Notes: a model not told the origin generated them from the sequence alone. A DNA stretch of 5,394 bases from Saprospiraceae bacterium (GCA_004297645.1 SCUG01000284.1:1-5394), one strand, 5' to 3'; positions 1 through 5,301 are shown, counted from the stretch's first letter. Program-made: numbers and translations.

Positions 1-13
1 GCTCTTCCGATCT
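1..13 (+). other. Residual Illumina adapter sequence (artefact)
   Basis: The first 13 bases, GCTCTTCCGATCT, are exactly the reverse complement of AGATCGGAAGAGC, the core shared by both Illumina TruSeq adapters. They sit at the very edge of the window. They are best read as untrimmed adapter at a contig end, not as genomic DNA, and should be masked. The reading frame of the adjacent gene is meaningful only from about base 14. Confidence 0.93.
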
Positions 14-14
14 G

Positions 15-662
15 TACGCCCCAGCCAACATGCGGTTGGGCTTTTCGTATGCTCCCATTGAAAAACTGAACCTGGGTTTTGGTTTCACCAAATCTAACCT
101 GATGTGGGATTTCAACGCTAAATATGCGCTTTTCCAACAAGCCCGTTCTGGCGGTTCACCGCTGAGTGTCACCTACTTCGTGAACATGGCTTGGGATACG
201 CGCGATGATGCACTCGGCAAATTCCTTAACTACACCGACCGTTTCTCCTATTTCCACCAGTTGATGGTGGCCCGGAAAGTGACGGATGCCTTCTCTGTAC
301 AGGTGGCAGGGTCTGTCTCCCACTTCAACTCCGTGCCCGCTTACATCAATACCAATAAGGAGATTACCGGTTTGATGAAAAACGACCACGTGGCCGTGTC
401 AGTCTCTGGCAAATACAAAATTGGGCCATGGATTAACATCATCGCCAACTACGACCAGCCTATCACCCAGCACAAACGGAACAACCCGAACCCGAACGTT
501 TCGTTCGGCCTGGAGATGACCTCCAGTTCCCACACGTTCCAGATTTTCGCCGGGAACTACAGCTACCTCGTTCCTCAGCGCAACAATGTCTTCAATTCGA
601 ATGATGGAGGAAACGGTGAATTCCTCATCGGTTTCAACATTACCCGCTTATGGAACTTCTGA
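15..662 (+). CDS. DUF5777-like outer-membrane beta-barrel protein, 5'-truncated
   Basis: This is the C-terminal 215 residues of a predicted outer-membrane beta-barrel. The frame is already open at the adapter junction (Tyr-Ala-Pro-Ala-Asn precede the first ATG at base 30), so the true start and signal peptide are missing because the contig ends, and base 30 is probably not the start. The opening stretch NMRLGFSYAPIEKLNLGFGF resembles the 'N-RLG-Y-ITDRL-(V/I)G-G' strand pair I recall from the DUF5777 family of Bacteroidota. Alternating polar and hydrophobic beta-strands run throughout, and the protein ends in Leu-Trp-Asn-Phe, an aromatic C-terminus typical of barrels recognised by the BAM assembly machinery. 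DUF5777 genes often lie near c-type cytochromes and respiratory genes, which fits the convergent cytochrome operon here. The function is unknown; a role linked to periplasmic redox proteins is only inferred from context. Two hairpins follow the TGA stop. Confidence 0.8.
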   Translation, partial: YAPANMRLGFSYAPIEKLNLGFGFTKSNLMWDFNAKYALFQQARSGGSPLSVTYFVNMAWDTRDDALGKFLNYTDRFSYFHQLMVARKVTDAFSVQVAGSVSHFNSVPAYINTNKEITGLMKNDHVAVSVSGKYKIGPWINIIANYDQPITQHKRNNPNPNVSFGLEMTSSSHTFQIFAGNYSYLVPQRNNVFNSNDGGNGEFLIGFNITRLWNF

Positions 663-680
663 TATGAATGATAGCTTTTG

Positions 681-708
681 AAACACAGGTTTTAGAAGAC
701 CTGTGTTT
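681..708 (+). terminator. Hairpin after the beta-barrel gene (first of two)
   Basis: AAACACAGGT (681-690) and ACCTGTGTTT (699-708) form a perfect 10-bp stem with an 8-nt loop, 18 bp after the stop codon. The right arm ends in a short T run, so it could act as a weak intrinsic terminator or as a 3'-end stabilising hairpin ahead of the stronger one only three bases downstream. Confidence 0.6.
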
Positions 709-711
709 TGG

Positions 712-748
712 GCCGGGTTTCAACGACGAGTTGGAACCCGGCTTTTTT
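712..748 (+). terminator. Rho-independent terminator of the beta-barrel gene
   Basis: GCCGGGTTTCAAC (712-724) pairs with GTTGGAACCCGGC (730-742) as a 13-bp stem with one G-T wobble and the 5-nt loop GACGA. Six T residues (743-748) follow. This is a textbook intrinsic terminator for plus-strand transcription arriving from the DUF5777-like gene. On the minus strand no T run follows the hairpin, so it should not stop leftward transcription. Confidence 0.88.
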
Positions 749-786
749 GTAGCTGCCACTTACCTTCCCCCGCTTCAATTGAATGA

Positions 787-806
787 AAGGACGCAAAGAC
801 GCAAGG
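787..806 (+). repeat. Octamer tandem repeat, partner of 1131-1162
   Basis: An 8-bp unit of the form AA(G/A)GACGC occurs twice (787-794, 795-802) plus a half unit AAGG. The 20-bp stretch matches the reverse complement of 1131-1150 at 18 of 20 positions, so the two lie as an inverted pair about 325 bp apart. ACGCAAAG-type phrases are common between genes in Bacteroidota (recalled, not checked). Confidence 0.7.
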
Positions 807-899
807 AACCCTTACTCAGCGTCAGTAAGAGTTGTGCTTGGCCTTTGCACCTCCTCGCTGCTTTTCCCCATAGGTATCGAAAGCTTGCCGTGGGAGAGA

Positions 900-927
900 G
901 CTTTGGGGGACGTTCCGCCCCCAAAGC
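900..927. repeat. Perfect G/C-rich inverted repeat (hairpin)
   Basis: GCTTTGGGGG (900-909) and CCCCCAAAGC (918-927) form a perfect 10-bp stem around the 8-nt loop ACGTTCCG. GTGGG (890-894) and CCCAC (927-931) could extend it across a bulge. No T run follows on either strand, so it is not a standard terminator. No flanking gene explains it. Confidence 0.65.
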
Positions 928-996
928 CCACTTTGCACAAAACCTATTGGTGCGAAGTATAAATACAACGTATCCGTTCAAAAATTCATGGCTCCA

Positions 997-1031
997 TTCG
1001 AGCGGCAGGGTTTTGAACCCTGCCGCTCGAA
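997..1031. repeat. Perfect 16-bp inverted repeat (hairpin family copy A)
   Basis: TTCGAGCGGCAGGGTT (997-1012) pairs perfectly with 1016-1031, leaving a 3-nt TTG loop. The right arm and its flank up to 1039 recur exactly at 1080-1103, and the same core recurs in the larger hairpin at 1367-1449. The shared arm shows that this is a repeated element and not a chance palindrome. Confidence 0.85.
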
Positions 1032-1079
1032 GAACTACCGAACACAAAAGCAGCGGGCACTTTATCCCAGATGTGTTCA

Positions 1080-1103
1080 AACCCTGCCGCTCGAAGAACT
1101 ACC
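1080..1103. repeat. Half copy of the hairpin family (copy B)
   Basis: This 24-bp stretch is an exact direct repeat of 1016-1039, comprising the right arm AACCCTGCCGCTCGAA plus the flank GAACTACC, 64 bp downstream. No left arm sits immediately before it, so it is a partial or decayed copy. It could still pair with the left arm at 997-1012 as an alternative, longer hairpin. Confidence 0.82.
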
Positions 1104-1130
1104 ATTGATTTTTGAGGGGATACAATACAA

Positions 1131-1162
1131 CCTTGCGCCTTTGCGCCCTTGCGCCCTTGCGT
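1131..1162 (+). repeat. Four tandem copies of an 8-bp unit (CYTTGCGY)
   Basis: Four consecutive octamers occupy 1131-1138, 1139-1146, 1147-1154 and 1155-1162. The consensus is CCTTGCGC; the second copy has a T at position 2 and the fourth ends in T. The block is the inverted counterpart of 787-806. Confidence 0.82.
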
Positions 1163-1188
1163 TCAAATTTTGCGCTGCCAAATGCGCG

Positions 1189-1330
1189 AGTGCCTTTTCA
1201 TATCGCCACTATTTAAACCAGTAGCTTGTCAGAATTCGCCTAACTACTTTGGGGTTTGAAAGGCCCAAGCCCCAAAATCTCCGTGCCCATGAGCGATATC
1301 GAAGGGAGTGCTGAGAGCAAATAGTAGTTA
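1189..1330. repeat. Imperfect nested inverted-repeat region
   Basis: Several inverted matches nest around a central hairpin. Bases 1189-1206 resemble the complement of 1293-1312, sharing ATATCGC/GCGATAT. ACTATTT (1208-1214) matches AAATAGT (1319-1325), and TAACTACT (1241-1248) matches AGTAGTTA (1323-1330). The central stem is TTTGGGG (1248-1254) with CCCCAAA (1270-1276). Some pairings exclude each other. This may be a decayed short element or a structured RNA, or partly coincidence. Confidence 0.4.
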
Positions 1331-1366
1331 TTGAGAGGTGGTGATACCTACAGCGCAAAATGTTCT

Positions 1367-1449
1367 GTACGCTTCGAGCGGCAGGGTATTAAACCCTGTG
1401 ATTCAGGTTTAAAAATGCAGGGTTCAAAACCCTGCCGCTCGAAGCGTAC
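1367..1449. repeat. Large nested hairpin with 21-bp perfect arms (copy C)
   Basis: Bases 1367-1387 and 1429-1449 are perfect 21-bp inverted repeats that begin GTACGCTTCGAGCGGCAGGG. The 41-nt interior holds two more copies of the inner core: AACCCTG at 1392-1398 and CAGGGTT at 1418-1424. The whole can fold either as one long stem or as two adjacent hairpins, each built on CAGGGT/ACCCTG. The arms share their core with copies A and B, but the outer flank (GTACGC/GCGTAC) differs. Confidence 0.83.
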
Positions 1450-1471
1450 CATTATTTTTTGCCGCCAATTT

Positions 1472-1513
1472 AAAAAACAAAGCCACCGCCCTTGTTACAC
1501 AGGAACGGTGGCT
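1472..1513 (-). terminator. Rho-independent terminator of the cytochrome operon
   Basis: Read on the minus strand, AGCCACCG (1513-1506) pairs with CGGTGGCT (1488-1481) as an 8-bp stem, and a short inner pairing is possible in the 17-nt loop. TTG followed by six T residues comes directly after. It lies 33 bp past the cytochrome c stop codon and faces the convergent plus-strand unit, so it marks the 3' end of the four-gene minus-strand operon. Confidence 0.85.
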
Positions 1514-1546
1514 TGATTAGCGCTTACAGTGAAATGAAAACAACGC

Positions 1547-1948
1547 TTATTTCAAAGTCCTCAAATAGTTGACGATGCTCCAGCGGTCTTCATCAGCAGG
1601 TATTTTCTTTTTGAAAGAAGGCATGTCGTCACGGCCTTCCGTCAATTTGTAAAACAGGGCGCCATCGGTTTGAGGGCCAAGGTCTGCTGTGAAATCGCCG
1701 CATTTTGTTTTCAACTGTGCAGCTTTCGGGCCATCGCCAAGGCCTTCCTTTCCGTGGCAAGACTTACAATGCTTGATATAAAGGGCCTTGCCCTCAGCAA
1801 TGGAAGCTTTATCACCCTTCAGTGGGTTCGCCATGCTTTTGTATTTGGCAGGCACCACCCAGGGGTCACCAACGTTAGAAGTGCTAAAAGAATACATGAA
1901 ACCCATAGCTGCTAAGAGTAGGATCATGCTGAATTTTTTGGTACTCAT
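1547..1948 (-). CDS. Monoheme c-type cytochrome, exported
   Basis: This 133-residue periplasmic electron carrier begins with a hydrophobic signal segment (about residues 5-23). The heme c attachment motif CKSCH is at 61-65 (Cys61, Cys64, axial His65), followed by Gly-Lys-Glu-Gly-Leu-Gly-Asp-Gly as in class I cytochromes. Met109 in DDMPSF is the likely sixth heme ligand, and the C-terminal helix DRWSIVNYLRTL is the usual packing helix. An additional Cys83 lies outside the heme motif. It is the last gene of the operon, 63 bp after the 308-residue membrane protein and just before a terminator. It probably passes electrons between the iron-sulfur/NrfD pair and a terminal oxidase or another periplasmic protein (inference). 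The stretch PAKYKSMANP ahead of the heme domain is of a type I recall from Bacteroidota cytochromes near such operons. Complete; the start has an AT-rich upstream region and gives a good signal peptide. Confidence 0.93.
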   Translation of the reverse strand: MSTKKFSMILLLAAMGFMYSFSTSNVGDPWVVPAKYKSMANPLKGDKASIAEGKALYIKHCKSCHGKEGLGDGPKAAQLKTKCGDFTADLGPQTDGALFYKLTEGRDDMPSFKKKIPADEDRWSIVNYLRTLK

Positions 1949-2011
1949 AAAACAAAGGATTTAAAATGATGATTGAAGGTTAACAGAACGAGTTTAAGTT
2001 GTTGATTCGAA

Positions 2012-2938
2012 TTATTTCGATGCACTGATAGAAGTCTTTCCGATTTTGAATACTTTGAACAACCGGGCTACAATATAGGCGATGGTCCCCCAAACGCCTA
2101 ATAATATGACGTTGGTCAAAATCATCAGGGAATAAGGCGCATTGGCCCGGTTTGACCAAAGTTCTCTGAATGTCTGTTGGTTAATGACGAGGGGCACACC
2201 CCAGGCTTTCACTTCATTAGTTTCGAGGGTGCCAAATTCTTCGTGTTCTTCCACCATGGCGATGATGGTGAGGTTGCCCTCTTTATCACCGGGGATATCG
2301 CGGGGGAATTCTACGCTCATCATGCCGTCTTCGTCAGTAACGTCGAACTCTTCCGCAACCGGCAAGTTCCCGTACAGGCGTTTTACAAAAACCTTGCATT
2401 CCACATCGGGGGCGGGTACTATTTCGCCAGATTCATCCGGGGAACCAACGAATACCTTGACCCAGTAGGTGGAATCTTCCTCTTCGAGCGTCATCTGCAA
2501 CACGGCCTTTTTCACGGTAATTTCTTCTGCAACATCCTCGAATTGGCCATTGCCCTCTATGGCGGCTACATAGGTATGCAAAATATCCTGGTCTTTTTGC
2601 AGGCTATCTGGCAGCAGAAAATCAGCCTGTCCCTTATTGTTGGTAATGGCTTTGCCCAACAGGTTTTCTGCTGCTATTTCAGTTTGATAGAAATTGATTT
2701 TTACCCCAGGAACATTTTCAAAGGCCCCTTCAACTTTCGTTTTCACGGTGACTACCAGGCGGCCGTCCTGGTTAACTTGGGTGTACACAAGACCTATCCG
2801 GGCTGTTGGCTTTTCCGCTATGCTATCCTCTTCGGATTGGGAAAACAGAATGGAGTGGTTTGCCGCCAGGCTTAAGCCTAAAAGTAGCATTAGCCGGAGG
2901 CCGGAGAATTTATGTGGATGGATATTTTTGCTTTTCAT
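2012..2938 (-). CDS. Unidentified membrane-anchored protein with predicted periplasmic beta-sandwich domains
   Basis: I do not recognise a named family. The 308-residue protein has an N-terminal hydrophobic signal segment (about 13-33). Two beta-rich stretches (about 45-143 and 145-243) follow, with GVKINFYQTE- and GQADFLLP-like strands that recall Ig-like, transthyretin or carboxypeptidase-regulatory folds. A conserved-looking neck (WGVPLVINQQTFRELW, 246-261) leads to one C-terminal transmembrane helix (about 271-293), and the tail is basic (ARLFKVFKIGK). The topology suggests a large periplasmic part held on the outer face of the inner membrane. The two acidic beta domains have no cysteine pair, heme motif or metal motif, so a direct redox role is unlikely. 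It starts 27 bp after the NrfD-like gene and lies before the cytochrome gene, which suggests an accessory or docking subunit of the same complex (inference). Complete, with an ATG start that gives a clean signal segment. Confidence 0.85.
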   Translation of the reverse strand: MKSKNIHPHKFSGLRLMLLLGLSLAANHSILFSQSEEDSIAEKPTARIGLVYTQVNQDGRLVVTVKTKVEGAFENVPGVKINFYQTEIAAENLLGKAITNNKGQADFLLPDSLQKDQDILHTYVAAIEGNGQFEDVAEEITVKKAVLQMTLEEEDSTYWVKVFVGSPDESGEIVPAPDVECKVFVKRLYGNLPVAEEFDVTDEDGMMSVEFPRDIPGDKEGNLTIIAMVEEHEEFGTLETNEVKAWGVPLVINQQTFRELWSNRANAPYSLMILTNVILLGVWGTIAYIVARLFKVFKIGKTSISASK

Positions 2939-2965
2939 CGTTGTCGTTTTAAATTGGATGTTGCA

Positions 2966-4321
2966 TCATTCCTTCTCTTCATTTTCGGCGTCAATGAGAT
3001 GAAGGTCTTCGGCCGTTTCCACAATCGGGATGACTGGGAAAAGCCTTACGAGAAGGGTGATAATTAGCAGTGCCCCAGCAAGCGTTCCAGCCGTTATCGT
3101 CCACTCTGCAAAAGTTGGGAAATAATGCTTCCATGCTTCGGGCACCCTGTTGAACGGAATAAAAGGGTGCTCCAGTGTAGGCACTACAATCAGGAAACGT
3201 TTGAACCATGCACCTAAAATGACCAAAGCAGACATGAACATCATTGGCAAGGGCTTCCTTCCTTTCTTAAACAGAAGCACGATGATGGGGATGATCATGC
3301 CACCGATTTGTACCGACCAAAACAGCGGCGCAAAATCACCAGTGAACAGTGCATTGATGTGATCTGCTTCATGCCCTTTCATCTTATAGGCAGGTATGAG
3401 GTATTCGTTGATGTTGAAATACAGATAAATAAAGGAAAGCAGCACGAGAAGCTTGCCCATCTTATCAAACAGGTCATCGGTAAAATACTTTTCGAACCGG
3501 TAGTATTTTCGGAATACCCACATGGTGCCAATGACGCCTGCTGCTCCCACCATAAAGGCACCCGAAACGAAATAAGGGCCGAAATTGGTACTGTCCCAAC
3601 CGGGGCGGAAGGTGGTGGCGAAAAGCCAGGAAGTGACGGTGTGAATGCCTAAGGCAATCGGCACGATAACAATTGCCAGGACTCGAACGGATTTTTTCAT
3701 GATTGCCTTTTGCTCCGGTGTGTCGTGCCAGTTAATAGCCAGCCAGGTGTACAGCTTGTGTTGCCATTTTGGAATGTTCTTCATGCGGTCGCGCAATAGG
3801 GCCAGGTCGGGCAACAATGGCAGGTATAGCAGCAAAATACTAATCATCAGGTAGGTGGTGATGACGATGACATCCCAGGTAATAGGCGACTGAATACGTG
3901 CGTGAATGATGACGTTGAGAAACCTATCGGGACGCCCCATGTCCACGATGATGGTTAGGGCTGCTAAAATGATGGCCGAGACGGCTATCATTTCGGCCAA
4001 CCGCGTCAGGGGAGTACGCCATGCCACGTTTGACAGTTTAAGAATGGCACTAATGAGCGACCCAACCAAACTGACAGCGACGAAAAATACAAAGTTGGAG
4101 ATGTATATCCCCCAAATGGAGAAGTCGCGCATGGCAGTAATGCCCAAGCCTTCCCTGATTTGTTTGATGTAGAAGAAAAGACCCGCCAGAAAAATGACGG
4201 CCAGCAGGCCTGTCCAAAGTTTTCCAAGGCGCCCAAAAGGCCGGGGGTTTAGTTCTTCATTGAGCGCATCGAACGCTTGCTCGCGTTCAGAAGTTGATAG
4301 TGTTGGTTGCTTCTTTTTCAT
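2966..4321 (-). CDS. NrfD/PsrC-family quinone-interacting membrane subunit
   Basis: This 451-residue integral membrane protein has about ten predicted helices: roughly 36-55, 70-95, 106-127, 149-171, 211-236, 248-270, 287-309, 330-351, 360-381 and 404-429. The best family marks are the second helix with NFVFF..GSLISAIL (76-94), DMGRPDRF at 127-134, QSPITWD at 144-150, and HTVTSW (227-232) followed by GWDSTNFGPYF (241-251). The last of these is typical of the long NrfD type related to ActC and QrcD. Members bind menaquinol and hand electrons to a periplasmic iron-sulfur subunit. Its ATG overlaps the stop of the upstream iron-sulfur gene by ATGA (4318-4321), a sign of translational coupling and stoichiometric partners. 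The length suits the ten-helix subgroup and not the roughly 320-residue, eight-helix NrfD type. The His found in the second helix of ActC-like proteins (as I recall 'GHAGTLISAIL') is replaced here by Leu85. Substrate and direction of electron flow are unknown. Confidence 0.94.
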   Translation of the reverse strand: MKKKQPTLSTSEREQAFDALNEELNPRPFGRLGKLWTGLLAVIFLAGLFFYIKQIREGLGITAMRDFSIWGIYISNFVFFVAVSLVGSLISAILKLSNVAWRTPLTRLAEMIAVSAIILAALTIIVDMGRPDRFLNVIIHARIQSPITWDVIVITTYLMISILLLYLPLLPDLALLRDRMKNIPKWQHKLYTWLAINWHDTPEQKAIMKKSVRVLAIVIVPIALGIHTVTSWLFATTFRPGWDSTNFGPYFVSGAFMVGAAGVIGTMWVFRKYYRFEKYFTDDLFDKMGKLLVLLSFIYLYFNINEYLIPAYKMKGHEADHINALFTGDFAPLFWSVQIGGMIIPIIVLLFKKGRKPLPMMFMSALVILGAWFKRFLIVVPTLEHPFIPFNRVPEAWKHYFPTFAEWTITAGTLAGALLIITLLVRLFPVIPIVETAEDLHLIDAENEEKE

Positions 4322-5253
4322 TCTGCCGATTTGTTTTTGGTAAATTCATCATCCTCGAAAGGGAAGAGGCGGTTCACAGCAGGCAGATAGTAAACCCGTG
4401 GTTTCGTACCAAATTCTTCCATCAGCCGGTAGCCTCCTTTGTCTTTCAATAGTTTGCTCAGGCGCACGGTTTCGTCGCCGTTGGAGACGGTGTCTTCGTA
4501 TTCGTCACCGAAGTAAAACACGCCATTCGGGCAGGCCGACACGCAGTGGGGCATTTCGCCGTTGCGCACCATGTCGGGGCAGAAATCGCATTTGGAGACG
4601 GTACCTCTTTTCGCCGGAACACTTGTCTCCGGGGAGTAAGGTTGGCTGAGCACTTCAGGTGGCAGGCCGGGTTCGCTCCAGTCGAAACTGCGAGCGGAAT
4701 ACGGGCACGCCACCATGCAAAACCGGCAGCCGATGCAGCGGTCGGTATCAATGAGGACGATGCCGTCCGTACGTTTAAAGGTGGCATCTACCGGGCACAC
4801 CTTCACACACGGCGGGTGGTCGCAATGGAAGCACATCGTCGGTTGCCAGTAGGGCGATGAGTCTTCGTTATTTTGCATCTTTAGCACCTTCAGCCATTCC
4901 TTTTCGGGAGCCAGGTGGTGCATCTTTTCGCAGGCATCATGACATTTGCGAAGGTTCTTGCACCGGGAGAGGTCAATGACCATCACCATTTTCTTATCTG
5001 CGATACCCGTCCTTGCCTCTTTTGGGGAGATATGTACCTCCGGGGCAGGCTTGATGTATGCGGAATCAACTTCCACGATTTCGCCGTCAGGTGACAGCAG
5101 TTTCACCTTTTCCCCCGACTCCTTCACCGTGTCATTCTGAAAGGCAGTGATTGCCATGGCCGTGGCGGATAAAGCACCAGCGGCGATTCCTTTTTTCAGG
5201 AAATCCCGGCGATTGTTGTTTTCAGTAATTTTTGACATGAGCTGTACTTCCAT
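4318..5253 (-). CDS. Tat-exported four-cluster ferredoxin-like electron transfer subunit (NrfC/DsrO/HybA type)
   Basis: This 311-residue protein has a twin-arginine signal (NRRDFLKK at 14-21, then a hydrophobic stretch to about residue 39), so it is exported folded to the periplasm. Four cysteine motifs follow in the usual order. Motif 1 has Cys98, Cys104 and Cys108, with Leu101 where the second Cys normally sits. Motif 2 has Cys141, 144, 149 and 153, motif 3 Cys173, 176, 179 and 183, and motif 4 Cys222, 225, 237 and 241, ending in CPNGVFYFGD. In this family motifs 1 and 4, and 2 and 3, share clusters, so three [4Fe-4S] clusters plus one three-cysteine cluster are predicted. It is the first operon gene seen and overlaps the NrfD-like gene by four bases, the standard pairing of a periplasmic iron-sulfur subunit with its quinol-reactive anchor. 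An internal ATG at 5238 (Met6) is a plausible alternative start: GGAAG lies 8 nt upstream and it still leaves a full Tat signal. The longer start is kept because its upstream region is AT-rich, as is common in Bacteroidota. Confidence 0.95.
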   Translation of the reverse strand: MEVQLMSKITENNNRRDFLKKGIAAGALSATAMAITAFQNDTVKESGEKVKLLSPDGEIVEVDSAYIKPAPEVHISPKEARTGIADKKMVMVIDLSRCKNLRKCHDACEKMHHLAPEKEWLKVLKMQNNEDSSPYWQPTMCFHCDHPPCVKVCPVDATFKRTDGIVLIDTDRCIGCRFCMVACPYSARSFDWSEPGLPPEVLSQPYSPETSVPAKRGTVSKCDFCPDMVRNGEMPHCVSACPNGVFYFGDEYEDTVSNGDETVRLSKLLKDKGGYRLMEEFGTKPRVYYLPAVNRLFPFEDDEFTKNKSAE

Positions 5254-5301
5254 TTATAAATGTGAACTAAGTAACCAACACAAATTATTCGATACTTTAA
5301 A

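Larger units (their letters stand above)
749..1471. other. Long repeat-rich intergenic region without a credible gene
   Basis: About 720 bp lie between the terminators of two convergent units. The open frames here (668-1108, 775-1080, 988-1224, 1331-1516) read through palindromic repeats and give Cys/Arg/Pro-rich peptides with no recognisable domain, so none is called. The region contains inverted octamer repeats (787-806 and 1131-1162), a G-rich hairpin (900-927), a hairpin family sharing the core GCGGCAGGG/CCCTGCCGC (997-1031, 1080-1103, 1367-1449), and an imperfect nested inverted repeat (1189-1330). I see no tRNA, rRNA or CRISPR array. It resembles an accumulation site for short non-autonomous repeats rather than a decayed gene. 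Confidence 0.75.

Noticed and set aside
668..1108. 146-codon open frame after the beta-barrel gene
   Set aside because: It runs through the tandem terminator, the octamer repeats and hairpin copies A and B, encodes a low-quality Cys/Arg/Pro-rich peptide without any domain, and has no ribosome-binding context.
997..1449. Possible CRISPR array (recurring CCCTGCCGCTCGAA units)
   Set aside because: The units are in both orientations, unevenly spaced (from 3 to over 250 bases), form hairpins with their own inverse, and no cas gene is present.
1331..1516. 61-codon open frame overlapping hairpin copy C and the operon terminator
   Set aside because: The peptide (repeated 'KPC' runs) is only a translation of the palindromic repeat arms, and the frame ends inside the terminator of the opposite strand.
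2177..2875. 232-codon plus-strand open frame opposite the 308-residue membrane protein
   Set aside because: It lies wholly antisense to a gene with a clear signal segment, membrane helix and operon spacing. It has no recognisable domain.
4458..4787. Open frames overlapping the iron-sulfur gene in other frames
   Set aside because: The cysteine motifs and Tat signal leave no doubt which frame is real. The others give compositionally odd peptides.
1547..5253. Canonical alternative complex III (act) operon
   Set aside because: There is no pentaheme ActA, no ActB fusion of molybdopterin-like and iron-sulfur domains, and no ActD or ActF between the genes. Only the NrfD-type subunit and a monoheme cytochrome are comparable.
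5254..5301. Bacteroidota-type promoter (TTTG and TAnnTTTG boxes) upstream of the operon
   Set aside because: ATAATTTG at about 5279-5290 on the minus strand is close to the -7 box but lacks exact spacing, and no matching -33 TTTG was found.
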